A stretch of DNA of 64,000 bases, taken from NCBI GenBank assembly GCA_946480785.1, contig CAMLLD010000024.1, positions 5,974 through 69,973 on the forward strand, in the 5' to 3' direction. Source of the stretch: an uncultured Blastocatellia bacterium (GTDB lineage Bacteria > Acidobacteriota > Blastocatellia > Pyrinomonadales > Pyrinomonadaceae). The notes below the pieces were generated by a model, which was not told the origin of the DNA, did not search any database, and saw only the letters and a program-made list of their open reading frames with translations. Positions within the stretch are counted from its first letter, which is position 1. Each line of letters opens with the position of its first letter. Positions 34,001 through 44,100 of the stretch are shown one piece after another. The translations under genes and the position numbers were made by a program.

Positions 34001-35140
34001 ATGAACGTCGTTGTGTTGCGCGAAACACAACCCGGTGAAGCACGCGCGGCGCTCATGCCGGAGTCCGTAAAAAAACTCATTACTCTCGGTTGTGCTGTGC
34101 TGATCGAATCAGGCGCGGGCCTCGCCGCTGCACGCACCGATGATGATTATCGCGACGCAGGCGCAGAGATCTCGAACGATCGCGACGAGCTGCTTAAAAA
34201 CGCGGACGTGCTCGCGGTCGTGAATCGTCCACCAGCGGAAGATTTCGCTCGTTTAAAAAACGGCGCGGTGGTGATCGGTTTCCTGCGTCCACTCGACGAG
34301 CCGCGTGCACTCGTGCCGGCGGTCGAACACGGCATTACGACGTTCTCCGTCGAACTCATTCCCCGCATCACACGCGCCCAGGCGATGGACGCGCTTTCGT
34401 CGATGGCGACGGTCGCCGGTTACAAAGCGGTGTTGATTGGCGCGGCGCACATTCCGCGGATGTTTCCGTTGTTGATGACTGCCGCGGGCACGGTGCCGCC
34501 GGCGCGCGTGCTCGTGCTCGGCGCGGGTGTTGCCGGACTGCAGGCGATCGCGACCGCACGGCGTCTGGGCGCGGTCGTGGAGGGTTACGACGTGCGTGCG
34601 GCGGCGGGCGAACAGGTTAAATCGTTGGGTGCAACGTTTCTCGAAGTCGATCTCGGCGGGATCAAAACGGAAGATGCGGGTGGTTATGCGGTCGAGCTTT
34701 CCGACGAAGCGATGAATCGTGGACGTGCGTTGATCGCCGAACACGCGAAGACTGCGGACGTTGTGATCACGACGGCGCAAGTGCCTGGCCGGCGCGCGCC
34801 GTTGTTGATTACCGAAGAAGCAGTGAACGGAATGAAGCGCGGATCGATTATTGTCGATCTGGCCGGTGCGACGGGCGGCAATTGTGCGGTCAGTCAGGCG
34901 GATACGACGGTCGAACGCAACGGCGTCACGATTCTCGCGCCGACGAATTTGCCGGCGACGGTGCCGGTGCACGCGAGTCAGCTTTACTCGCGCAACGTCA
35001 CGGCGTTTCTTTCGTTGCTGGTGAAGAACAGTGAGCTTCAGATCGACATGAAGGACGACGTTGTTGGACCATCGTGCGTCACGCACCAGGGCCAGGTGGT
35101 GAACGCACGCGTCGCCGCCTTGCTGGGCCAAGCGAGTTAA
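34001..35140 (+). CDS. pntAA: NAD(P) transhydrogenase subunit alpha, NAD(H)-binding part
   Basis: Proton-translocating transhydrogenase domain I (NAD(H) site). It starts MNVVVLRETQPGEARAALMP, the alanine-dehydrogenase/PntA N-terminal domain. The dinucleotide-binding loop is VLVLGAGVAGLQAIATARRL, followed by GAVVEGYDVRAAAGEQVKSL and TTAQVPGRRAPLLITEEAV. At 379 residues it lacks membrane helices, so this is the split three-subunit form as in Rhodospirillum. First gene of pntAA-pntAB-pntB. Confidence 0.95.
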   Translation: MNVVVLRETQPGEARAALMPESVKKLITLGCAVLIESGAGLAAARTDDDYRDAGAEISNDRDELLKNADVLAVVNRPPAEDFARLKNGAVVIGFLRPLDEPRALVPAVEHGITTFSVELIPRITRAQAMDALSSMATVAGYKAVLIGAAHIPRMFPLLMTAAGTVPPARVLVLGAGVAGLQAIATARRLGAVVEGYDVRAAAGEQVKSLGATFLEVDLGGIKTEDAGGYAVELSDEAMNRGRALIAEHAKTADVVITTAQVPGRRAPLLITEEAVNGMKRGSIIVDLAGATGGNCAVSQADTTVERNGVTILAPTNLPATVPVHASQLYSRNVTAFLSLLVKNSELQIDMKDDVVGPSCVTHQGQVVNARVAALLGQAS

Positions 35141-35141
35141 C

Positions 35142-35199
35142 GAAACCGTTGAAACGGTTTCTCGCAAAGAGCCAAGCGGCACACCGGGCTAAAGCCCGG
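35142..35199 (+). repeat. Two small hairpins in the pntAA-pntAB gap
   Basis: GAAACCGTTGAAACGGTTTC (35142-35161) and CCGGGCTAAAGCCCGG (35184-35199) are both near-perfect inverted repeats. The second has the form of a common REP-like palindrome. They may stabilise the pntAA message or tune expression between subunits. Confidence 0.5.
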
Positions 35200-35237
35200 C
35201 GAGAATGAGAGCAGACAGGTAAGAGTAAGGAGAAAGC

Positions 35238-35540
35238 ATGTCACCAGGTGCATTGATCTCGGCGCTTTATGTTTTCGCGCTGGCGGCGTTTCTTGGGTAT
35301 CAGGTGATCTCGCGCGTGCCGCCGCTGCTGCATACGCCGCTCATGTCGGCGACGAACGCGATATCGGGGATCTCGCTCATCGGTTCGATCGTCACGGCCG
35401 GCGCGCATTACAACACGGTCAGCACGATCCTCGGCTTCGTCGCCGTCGTTTGCTCGACGACAAACGTTGTCGGCGGTTTCGTGATCACGGACCGCATGTT
35501 GAAGATGTTCAAGCGCCGCGAAGTCGCAAAGAAAGACTAA
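35238..35540 (+). CDS. pntAB: NAD(P) transhydrogenase subunit alpha, membrane part
   Basis: Protein of 100 residues with three membrane helices, the alpha-side part of proton-channel domain II. The conserved segment HTPLMSATNAISGISLIGSI is diagnostic. A basic cytoplasmic tail (MLKMFKRREVAKKD) closes it. AAGGAGAAAGC precedes ATG 35238. It works with PntAA and PntB to drive NADP+ reduction by NADH using the proton gradient. Confidence 0.95.
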   Translation: MSPGALISALYVFALAAFLGYQVISRVPPLLHTPLMSATNAISGISLIGSIVTAGAHYNTVSTILGFVAVVCSTTNVVGGFVITDRMLKMFKRREVAKKD

Positions 35541-35573
35541 CTAGAGGCACTAGAAAAAACCTAAAAAGCAAAA

Positions 35574-36950
35574 GTGCAAACGTACTTCATCGAACTCAGC
35601 TACCTGCTCGCCTCAATCCTCTTCATCCTCGGATTGAAGGGCATGAGCCATCCCGAAACGGCCAAACGCGGTATGCATCTCGCCGAGTTTGGCATGTTGA
35701 TGGCCATCATCGGCACACTCGTCCACCACGAGATCATCACTTACACGTGGATCATCGCCGGCCTCACCGTCGGTTCACTCGTCGGCCTCGCGATGGGACT
35801 CTGGGTGCCCATGACCGCGATGCCGCAACGCACCGCGCTCTCACACGCGTTCGGCGCATTCGCGGCGGCTCTCGTCGGCATCTCTGAGTTTTATCGTCAC
35901 GGCGGAGAGCTCGGCAAAATCGAAATGAGCGCACTCGGTTTCGAAGTGATGCTCGGCTCACTCACAACCACCGGCAGCTTGCTCGCTTTCGCCAAACTCC
36001 AGGGCCTCGTCCGCGGCACGCCGATGACTTACAAGGGCCAGAACGTCTTCAACATGGCCCTGCTCACGGCGACAATCGTGATCTTCATTTACCTGATCGT
36101 CGTGCCGGGCTCGATGCCATTGTTCTTCACGATGGTCGGGCTCGCGTTCGTGTTCGGGCTGCTGCTGGTAATGCCGATCGGTTCCGCCGACATGCCGGTC
36201 GTGATGTCGCTGCTGAACTCTTACGCCGGACTCGCGTCCGCCGCCACCGGCTTCGTCTTGTCGAACAACGTGCTGATCATCGCCGGCACACTCGACGGCT
36301 TCTCCGGTTTCATACTCTCGATCCTGATGTGCCGCGCGATGAATCGTTCGATGACGAACGTGCTCTTCGGCGCGTTTGGCAGCGCCGCCACCGGTGCAGC
36401 AGGAACAGACCATCAAGGCACGATGCGCGAAGTTTCCATGGAAGACATCGCGACGCAACTCGCTTACGCCAACAAAGTCATCTTCGTGCCCGGCTACGGT
36501 CTCGCGACCGCACAAGCGCAACACGCAGTGCGCGAGCTGGCGAACGTGCTCGAAAAACGCGGCGTCACCGTGAAATACGGCATTCATCCCGTTGCGGGCC
36601 GTATGCCCGGTCACATGAACGTCTTGCTCGCCGAAGCCAACGTTCCTTACTCGTCGCTCTACGAGCTCGAACAGATCAATCCCGAGTTTCCGACAACCGA
36701 CGTGGCCGTCGTAATCGGCGCAAACGACGTCGTGAATCCCGACGCGCGAGACAATCCCGGCAGCCCGATCGCGGGCATGCCGATACTCGAAGTGGATCGC
36801 TCGAAGTCGGTGGTGGTATTGAAGCGCGGCCAGGGCAAAGGCTTTTCCGGTCTCGAGAACCCTTTGTTTTTTAAGCCCGTCACAGGCATGCTTTACGGCG
36901 ATGCGAAAGACACGCTGACGCGGCTCGTGCAAGCGGTGCAGGAGGCGTAA
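35574..36950 (+). CDS. pntB: NAD(P) transhydrogenase subunit beta
   Basis: Protein of 458 residues. The N-terminal half has about nine membrane segments (domain II), including a conserved channel His in TLVHHEIITYTW, and GSADMPVVMSLLNSYAGLAS. The C-terminal NADP(H)-binding domain III includes VIFVPGYGLATAQAQHAVRE, HPVAGRMPGHMNVLLAEA and the GANDVVNP loop. The start is GTG 35574. Last gene of the operon. Confidence 0.95.
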   Translation: MQTYFIELSYLLASILFILGLKGMSHPETAKRGMHLAEFGMLMAIIGTLVHHEIITYTWIIAGLTVGSLVGLAMGLWVPMTAMPQRTALSHAFGAFAAALVGISEFYRHGGELGKIEMSALGFEVMLGSLTTTGSLLAFAKLQGLVRGTPMTYKGQNVFNMALLTATIVIFIYLIVVPGSMPLFFTMVGLAFVFGLLLVMPIGSADMPVVMSLLNSYAGLASAATGFVLSNNVLIIAGTLDGFSGFILSILMCRAMNRSMTNVLFGAFGSAATGAAGTDHQGTMREVSMEDIATQLAYANKVIFVPGYGLATAQAQHAVRELANVLEKRGVTVKYGIHPVAGRMPGHMNVLLAEANVPYSSLYELEQINPEFPTTDVAVVIGANDVVNPDARDNPGSPIAGMPILEVDRSKSVVVLKRGQGKGFSGLENPLFFKPVTGMLYGDAKDTLTRLVQAVQEA

Positions 36951-37020
36951 GCGCCGGACGTGTTTCGCGCATCATAGGCAATTCCCCAGCGATCTCTTAA
37001 GCAATTCTTCTGGAGTGTAA

Positions 37021-38703
37021 ATGCGAAGATTCATATCAGCCTTCGTGCTGACGAGCTTGCTCGTCGTCACGTTTCCCGCAAGTTACGCGCAACGACGCGC
37101 GCAACGTGCGACAACTACTACTGCAAAGAAGCCAGCGGCTGCGAAAACCACGCAACGCGGCGTCGACACGATCGCCGCTGCGCAACTGCGAGATTATTTG
37201 TCGTTTATCGCTTCCGACGAAATGGAAGGACGCGACACGCCGTCGCGCGGACTCGACACGACCGCGAAATTTCTCGCGATGAACCTGCATCGTTGGGGCT
37301 TCAAACCGGCCGGTGACGACGGTTATTTTCAACGCATCGAGCTGCGGCGCGATCGTGCGGACAGCGGGCAAACGAAAGTCGAACTCAACGGGCGCGCGTT
37401 AACAACCGGCACTGATTTTATTCCCGCGAGTGGATCGGGCACGGCGAGTGGAGCGCTCGTGTTCGCTGGCAGTGGCTGGTTTATCAAATCGAAAGACATC
37501 GACGCTTACAAAGGCATTGATCCGGCGGGGAAGATCGCCGTGATCTTCGGCACGCCCAATCAGTCGCCGCGCGGCATCTCGCGCGCAGAGTTGGGCAAGA
37601 TTGGCGAAGACTCAATCGCGCCGATTGAATACGCGAAGCAGAAAGGCGTCGCGGGAATTATCTACGTCCCCGATGCGAATTATGTCGCAAACTGGCCGCG
37701 CATTCGGGTTCGCGTGATGGAACGCGGCGCGACGTTCGTCGCGAAATTTGCGCCGCCCCAGCCGCCGGCGTCGTTGCCGTCGGTCGTTGTTTCACCGGAT
37801 GTCGTGAACCAGTTGTTTGCCGGTGAGCGTGAGGCCGCAGCTGCGATCTTGAATGCGGCGAGCGCAGCGAGCTTGCCGACGCCGTTTGCGCTGAGCGCGG
37901 ACAAGAAGGTCACGTTGAACATGGCGAACACGACCGAATCGATCCCAACGCAGAATGTGGTGGCGATCTGGGAAGGCAGCGATCCGGTTTTGAAGTCGGA
38001 ATACGTCGCGTTAGGCGCGCACTACGATCACGTCGGCAGCGGTTGTCCGCCGGTAGGGAATGACCGCATCTGCAACGGCGCTGATGACGACGGCTCGGGC
38101 ACGACGGCGCTGCTGGCGATGGCGGAAGCGTTGTCGAAAGCGACGGTGCGGCCGAAGCGATCGATCCTGTTTGTGTGGCACTGCGGCGAAGAGAAAGGGT
38201 TGTGGGGTTCGCGTTACTTCACCGAGTTTCCCACAGTGCCGTTGGACCACATCGTCGCGCAGATCAATATCGACATGATTGGGCGGAGTAAGAAAGAAGG
38301 CGACACGAATCCGCGCAATGCCGAGTTGACCGGGCCGAATGCGATCTATCTCATCGGCTCGACGATGATGAGCACCGAGCTTGCCGAGCTCGTGAACGCG
38401 GTTAACAAGTCGTATTTGAATCTGACGTTTGATACGCGTTATGACGCGCCCAGCGATCCGAACCGGTTCTTCTATCGCAGCGATCATTACAACTATGCGC
38501 GCAAAGGCATTCCGATCATCTTCTTCTTCGACGGCGTGCACGAGGATTATCACCGTGCGGGCGACACGGCGGACAAGATCGATTACGACAAGATGCAAAA
38601 GGTGGCGCGCACGATTTACATGACGTTGTGGGAAATCGCGAACCGTCCCGCGCGTTTGAAGGTCGACAAGCCGCTACCGGCGCAGCTTAGTCGTAGTGAG
38701 TGA
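37021..38703 (+). CDS. Secreted M28 metallopeptidase with PA domain
   Basis: Protein of 560 residues with a signal peptide (FISAFVLTSLLVVTFPASYA). A PA-like insert (about 140-290, SGALVFAGSGWFIKSKDIDA) precedes the M28 co-catalytic dizinc domain. Ligands are visible as AHYDHVG (His, Asp), NGADDDGSGT (bridging Asp), HCGEEKGLWGS (Glu pair), NIDMIGR (Asp) and the final His in EDYHRAGDTADKID. It is probably an aminopeptidase acting on peptides in the periplasm or outside. It is convergent with rsmI, stop to stop. Confidence 0.92.
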   Translation: MRRFISAFVLTSLLVVTFPASYAQRRAQRATTTTAKKPAAAKTTQRGVDTIAAAQLRDYLSFIASDEMEGRDTPSRGLDTTAKFLAMNLHRWGFKPAGDDGYFQRIELRRDRADSGQTKVELNGRALTTGTDFIPASGSGTASGALVFAGSGWFIKSKDIDAYKGIDPAGKIAVIFGTPNQSPRGISRAELGKIGEDSIAPIEYAKQKGVAGIIYVPDANYVANWPRIRVRVMERGATFVAKFAPPQPPASLPSVVVSPDVVNQLFAGEREAAAAILNAASAASLPTPFALSADKKVTLNMANTTESIPTQNVVAIWEGSDPVLKSEYVALGAHYDHVGSGCPPVGNDRICNGADDDGSGTTALLAMAEALSKATVRPKRSILFVWHCGEEKGLWGSRYFTEFPTVPLDHIVAQINIDMIGRSKKEGDTNPRNAELTGPNAIYLIGSTMMSTELAELVNAVNKSYLNLTFDTRYDAPSDPNRFFYRSDHYNYARKGIPIIFFFDGVHEDYHRAGDTADKIDYDKMQKVARTIYMTLWEIANRPARLKVDKPLPAQLSRSE

Positions 38704-39543
38704 TTATTGTTTTTGAGTTAGACGGCGGTAGGCTTCGGCGCGTGAGAGACCAAGCTCACGCGCCGCTTTCTTTAACGCAGCGCGGCGCTCGAGACCTTCT
38801 GTTTCGAAACGCGCGACGAGATCGGAAACGCTTGCTTGCGAAGATTCCGCGGCGTTCGTCTGGTCCTCCAAAACGTTCCTGTCGATCAACAACACGATTT
38901 CGCCACGTGGTTCTGTCTGCGAATAGTGTTCGGCGAGTTCGCTCAAACGCCCGCGTCGCAATTCTTCGTGAAGCTTCGTTAACTCTCGCGCGACGACAGC
39001 TTCGCGCTCACCTAACACCGCGTAGGCATCTTGCAGACTCGCGGCGAGGCGGTGTGGCGCTTCGTAAAAGATCAACGTCCCCGGCACTGCGCGCAACTCC
39101 TGCAAACGCGCGCGTCGTACGCTCGAACGCGCCGGCAAAAATCCGCCAAAGAAAAACTCATCCGTCGGCAGGCCTGCCGCAACCAACGCTGCGATCAGCG
39201 CGCTTGGACCAGGTACCGGTACGACAGCGACACCGTTTTCAATCGCCGCACGCACGAGACGAAAACCGGGATCGCTGATGGCAGGTGTTCCCGCGTCGGA
39301 AACAACCGCCACGTCGCTGCCCTGCTGCAAGAGCTCGATCAGTTCGCGCGCGCGTTGCTGTTCGTTGTGTTCGTGATAGCTGACGGTCTTCGTGTCGAGG
39401 CCGTAATGCTGTAGCAACTTGCGCGTGTGCCGCGTGTCTTCACACGCGACGAGCGCGACGTCTCGCAACACTTGCAACGCGCGGTGAGTGATGTCAGCGA
39501 GATTTCCGATCGGTGTCGCGACGATATAAAGCGTGCCAGGCAT
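38704..39543 (-). CDS. rsmI: 16S rRNA (cytidine(1402)-2'-O)-methyltransferase
   Basis: Protein of 279 residues, tetrapyrrole-methylase-fold SAM enzyme. The N terminus is GTLYIVATPIGNLADITHRA; other family motifs are ACEDTRHTRKLL, SDAGTPAISDPGF, VPGPSA and LIFYEAPHRL. It methylates the ribose of C1402 in 16S rRNA together with RsmH. A C-terminal helix-turn-helix-like tail (RRAALKKAARELGLSRAEAY) is the normal RsmI C-terminal domain. ATG 39543 (MPGTLYIVATP) is preferred over a longer in-frame start. Confidence 0.95.
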   Translation of the reverse strand: MPGTLYIVATPIGNLADITHRALQVLRDVALVACEDTRHTRKLLQHYGLDTKTVSYHEHNEQQRARELIELLQQGSDVAVVSDAGTPAISDPGFRLVRAAIENGVAVVPVPGPSALIAALVAAGLPTDEFFFGGFLPARSSVRRARLQELRAVPGTLIFYEAPHRLAASLQDAYAVLGEREAVVARELTKLHEELRRGRLSELAEHYSQTEPRGEIVLLIDRNVLEDQTNAAESSQASVSDLVARFETEGLERRAALKKAARELGLSRAEAYRRLTQKQ

Positions 39544-39578
39544 GCGCCACAACAAAACATATTTACGGGCCAAAGGGC

Positions 39579-39605
39579 AAAGGCCCCGGCAGCGCCGAGG
39601 CCTTT
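39579..39605 (-). terminator. Hairpin between two minus-strand genes, possible terminator
   Basis: AAAGGCC and GGCCTTT (39599-39605 with 39579-39585) enclose a GC-rich 13-nt loop, followed on the minus strand by GCCCTTTGG. It lies about 100 nt after the Asn/Arg-rich secreted protein gene and upstream of rsmI. The weak T tract lowers confidence. Confidence 0.45.
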
Positions 39606-39702
39606 GAAAGTAGGTCAACCAACGGGTAGGTCCAACAGGCAGATACGTCCAGGCTAGATAGTACTGAGGGAAATCTTTAGTTCACTAAGCAAAAACCTTT
39701 CA

Positions 39703-40311
39703 TTACTGCGGCAGCGGGATTCGTCGCCACCAGTCGTTGTTGCGGTCGCGGTTGCGATCGTTGCGGCGGTAGTCGTCATCACGACGATAGTCGCCATAAC
39801 CACCATTGCCGCCGTTGTAGCGCAAACCGTAGACGTCGCTGATAAACCGCAGCTCCTGCTCGATCCCCGACCACTCAGAAGCCAAGCGGTTATCAAACCA
39901 ACGCGGACGCGCCATGCGATTCACTTGCTGCGCTTCATCCAACACCCGCCGCGCTTGATCAGCACTGCGATTCAAATCGCGGCCGTTGCCCACGCGCGAC
40001 TTCAAATCACCAGCTGCGCGACGGAACTGATGCACTTCTTCGTTGATGCGATCTTCGCGATTGGTGCCGTTCACACGACTACGATCCAGCGCACGGTCCA
40101 TGTCGCGCTCGAAATCTTTCGCCAAACTGTCGAGACGATGAACTGAATCGCGCAAAGCACGATCGTCATAACGCCCGTAACGACCGTTGTTGCGATTGTC
40201 CGGATAACGATTTTGAGGATAGCCTCCCCATTGCGCAGCCGCTGCAACCGGCAAGCTGAGCGCCAACAGCGCCGCAGCGAAAATTGAAAAAATGAGTGTG
40301 TCCTTCTTCAT
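39703..40311 (-). CDS. Secreted Asn/Arg-rich hypothetical protein
   Basis: Protein of 202 residues with a signal peptide (TLIFSIFAAALLALSLPVAA, cleavage near AAAQW). The mature chain begins with NRYPDNRNNGRYGRYDD low complexity. It continues with a helical domain of about 120 residues (HRLDSLAKDFERDMDRALDR, HQFRRAAGDLKSRV, SEWSGIEQELRFISDVYGL) and ends in another basic Asp/Arg/Asn-rich tail. No family recognised. The start at 40311 is fixed by GAGGAG 8 nt upstream. Confidence 0.75.
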   Translation of the reverse strand: MKKDTLIFSIFAAALLALSLPVAAAAQWGGYPQNRYPDNRNNGRYGRYDDRALRDSVHRLDSLAKDFERDMDRALDRSRVNGTNREDRINEEVHQFRRAAGDLKSRVGNGRDLNRSADQARRVLDEAQQVNRMARPRWFDNRLASEWSGIEQELRFISDVYGLRYNGGNGGYGDYRRDDDYRRNDRNRDRNNDWWRRIPLPQ

Positions 40312-40514
40312 CTTTAATCTCCTCAAAGGTTACTTCGGTCTGGGGTTGATCCTCAGCCAGCGTTTTCGCTGAGACCGGATTGGCAAGCGTTGTGCCTTTC
40401 GCGACCCAACAGGAAAAGGCAGCTATTTACAAGGAAATTTAGCGCAGTCGGATTCGCTCAGCGCGAAAACGTGCAGGGTTTACGGAAAACGTTAGGCGAG
40501 ATCTAGCGGCGTAA

Positions 40515-41036
40515 TCAAAACTGCCAATCGAGCAGAATCGTGAGGTGGCGGCGGACGTCTGACTCGTGAAACACCTGCGCGCCTTTCATAGTTGAGGTCC
40601 ATTGCGGCGAGCCCGAAGCCGAGCGCGACAACAACAACTCTTCATCCGCGCGACGAATCCCGACGTGCCGAACGTGCGCCGCCGCGAGCCCACCGCCGCG
40701 CACAATGCCGTCGCGCGGTGCGCGCGGCCAACCCGCTTCGACGAGCAACTGGCGCACTCCGTAAGTGAGAGAAACGAGGCGACCAACCATCGTTGAATTG
40801 CCGATGCGAAACCGGTGGCCGTCGGTGTTTGCGAGTTGAATACTCGCGCCCGCGCGATTCGCGTCGCCCGCGGCGTTCGTGAAGGTCGTCACGAGCCAGT
40901 CGATCCCGGCCGTGCGCAACAAATCGTTGGAATTGCGCAGCGCGAGGTATTCGGCGACGTCGCCGCGGCCGGCGAGACGCGCACGTTGTTCGGCTTCCGC
41001 GAGTGCGACTGCCCAGGCTTCGTCCAGTTCACTCAT
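40515..41036 (-). CDS. Hypothetical cytoplasmic protein
   Basis: Protein of 173 residues without a signal peptide or membrane segment. The N terminus is helical (DEAWAVALAEAEQRARLAGR, GDVAEYLALRNSNDLLR), the rest mixed. It contains LANTDGHRFRIGNSTMVGR and a His-rich AAAHVRHVGIRRADEEL. No family recognised. The start lies 95 bp from the divergent TPM-TPR gene, so a shared promoter region is likely. Confidence 0.65.
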   Translation of the reverse strand: MSELDEAWAVALAEAEQRARLAGRGDVAEYLALRNSNDLLRTAGIDWLVTTFTNAAGDANRAGASIQLANTDGHRFRIGNSTMVGRLVSLTYGVRQLLVEAGWPRAPRDGIVRGGGLAAAHVRHVGIRRADEELLLSRSASGSPQWTSTMKGAQVFHESDVRRHLTILLDWQF

Positions 41037-41130
41037 CTTTTTCGAAATTGTTCGGTTAAGGGCGCAAGACGCGAAGAGATGGTATCATGGCCGCCGAATC
41101 GTCCCCCAAACTCAACACGGAAAACATCGG

Positions 41131-44100
41131 ATGCTCCCAACATATCGACGCTTGAACTTTGGACTCGCGCTGCTGGCGGCTGCTGGTCTATTTGCTTTGA
41201 CAACGGTGACGCCACTGGCCCAGTCAATCCAGTTGCCCTCGCCAACGACTCACATCAGCGATCTCGCGAATGTGATCGATCCGCAAACGCGAACGCGGCT
41301 CGAGACCGTGCTCGCGAACCTTGCAGACAAAACCAAAATCGAACTCTACGTCGCGATGGTCGACAGTACCGGCGACGACGACATCGCTCTTTTCTCGCAA
41401 CGGCTCGCCGCGAAGTGGAACATCGCCGCGAAAACCAGCCGCACGAAGTCGCTGCTGCTGGTCGTGTCGGCGGCGTCGAAGAGCTCGTTCACTCAGTTCA
41501 GCCGCGCGGCGCAGGGCCAATTGCCCGACGGCATTTTGGGTGAGATGAGTTATCGCATGCGTGGTCCATTGGGCGAAGGGCGCTTCACGGATGCGATCGC
41601 CGAAGGCGTGCATGTGTTTGTCAGCGCGCTCGCCGAGAAGATTGGTTTCAATGCCGCGGACCTCGAGCCAACGAGCGCAGTCGCAGTTGATAAACCCGCG
41701 AGTGACGCGCCGCAAACAGTGCTCGTCAGCGCTACTGAGACTGACAAGACGCGCCCGCGAGTGGTCGCGGATACGCCGAAGGTCCAGGATCCGCAACCGA
41801 CGCCGGCGACTGACACGCCAAAGGCCGAACCAACGCCAGGCGAAACTGCGAAACCCGACGCAGCGCCGGCGGAGAGTCCGAAACCCGAAACGGCTCCGGT
41901 CGAGACACCGAAAACAGAAAACACCGAAGCGCCGGCAAGCGACACGCCCAAGCCGTCGCGCAAAAATATTTCCGCCAAAGGCACGACCAACGTCTCGAAA
42001 CGCACAGCGAAAACGACCGCCCTCCAACCCGCGCAGCCTGCAGAAGACGAAGAGGAAACTGTCGCGCTGACGCTCGTACTGCCGGTCGCCGAACGCATCG
42101 TTAAGTTGAAAGAATTTCTCGACACGCATCCGGGGTCGAAACAACGCCCGACCGCGACCGAGTATCTCGTAAGCGCCTACGCGCAACTCGGCGATCAGAA
42201 ACTGAAGAACGGCGACACGGCCGGCGGCGTCGCGCAACTGCTGCAAGCAATCGAAGCAGCAGACAACAACACGTCTGACAAGCTGTTTGACGGCGTCATC
42301 TCGCAGATTCCGGCGAACCTTTATTTGCGCGGCGAACGCGAGGCGGCGTTCAAAGCGGCGCAAAACATCGAGAACAAGTTTGGTTCGGATCCGAAGCGAC
42401 TGCTGGCGATCGCGAGCTTTTATCTCGGCATCGAGCGCGGCGATGAAGCGGCGCGCCTCGCGGAGAGTGCGCTGAAACTTGCGCCCGATCTGGTCGATGC
42501 GCATCGCATTCGCGCGCTTGGTCTGCACATCTCATTGCGGCTCGACGAAGCTGCGGCTGAGTACAAACGAACAGTTGAACTCGACCCGACAGCGAAAGCG
42601 TCGCGTGTGAGTCTCGCCGATCTTTATCGCGCCTCCGGCAAACCTGAACAGGCGCTCGCGCTTTACAACGAGGAGCTCGCGGCCGATCCGAAAGATCGCG
42701 CCGCGCGCGCCGGCAAAGTGATCTCGCTGCTCGAGCTCTCGCGCACGGATGAAGCCAACGCGGAGCTCGACGCGGCGTTGAAAGACGATGCGCAAAACCT
42801 TCCCTTGTTGAGCGGCGCTGCTTATTGGTTCGCGGCGCACGGCAACAACAACAAAGCGTTCGCGCTGGCGCGCCAGGCAGTGGGAGTCGAATCGCGCTAC
42901 ACGTGGGCGCAGATCGCGTTGGCCCATGCGTTTCTCGCGGCGAAGCAACCGCTCGACGCCGAGCGTGCGATGCGTTATGCGCGACAGTACGGAAAGTTTC
43001 CGACGCTCAACTACGAGCTCGCGAACGTGCTCGCGACGATGGGTCTTTATCAGGAAGCAGTCGACGTGTTGCGCGAATCGTTTACGGTGAAAGACGGACA
43101 GATCAGCACGCGTCTCGCGGGCCATATCGCGGCGAGCGACTCCAATTTCATCGACTTGCTCGCGCCCGAACGTCGCGCGGGAATCTTTCAACCGGCGGCG
43201 GCTGACACGGCTGAGAACGCAAAGATGTTGAAAGCGCTGCTTGCCTTCAACACCGCGATCACGCCCGCTGAAGGTGAGAAGATCGATGAAAGTGCCGCGG
43301 TCGCAGCGGCGCAGGAGTTTGCTTCCGGCACTGATCCGATGCGCGCGTTTCGGCAGGTGTACGCGGCGAGTCGTCTGTTGAGAAACAACATCGGTATTCC
43401 GGCGACGCTCGAGCTTGTGGCCGCGGCGCGCAAAGCGTCTGACGACGCGCTGAGCACGCCTGTGTTGACGATGGCCGTGCAGGCGGATGAGTTTCGCATT
43501 CTACGTGCGCGTGCGATTGCGGGCGGGAATGTTCCCGACGTAGCGGACGCTCCGCGCGACGTGCTCGCGAACATTTTGAAGGGACGTATCGAAGATCTCG
43601 AAGGCTGGGCGCTGTTCAATCAGGAGAAATACACGGACGCGTTCGAGCACTTGAAGAAGGCGGCTGATGTTCTGCCCAACGGGACGCCGGCGTGGCGCAG
43701 CGCGTTGTGGCATCTCGGCGCGGTCTCCGAACAGACTGGACAAAAAGAACAGGCGCTCGATTATTACATTCGCAGTTATCAGGGTGGTGAGGAAGACACG
43801 GTGCGCCGCTCCGTGATCGAGCAGCTTTATCGAAAGATCAATGGTTCGCTGGACGGCTTGGAAGCGCGGCTCAACACGCCTGTGACGGAAGCGCCGAAAC
43901 CCGAACCTGCGAAGACGGAGACTGCGCCAGTCGACGCTCCGAAAACCGAACCCGTCAGAACTGAACCAGAAGCGTCGCCGAAACCGGAAACACCAAAACC
44001 GGAAACAACTGAAACCTCTCAACCTGTGAAGGAAACTTCTCAGCCGGCGAAGGAAGTGTCGGACGAAGAAATGCGCACTGCGGCTTCGCGTCTGCGTTCG

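Noticed and set aside
33816..34004. A firm CDS call for the 62-codon frame before pntAA
   Set aside because: It has the ATGA overlap but no clear ribosome binding site and low-complexity repeats, so I list only the repeat.
41224..42528. 434-codon frame antisense to the TPM-TPR protein
   Set aside because: Arg/Phe-rich shadow generated by the Pro/Glu-rich linker; no independent evidence.
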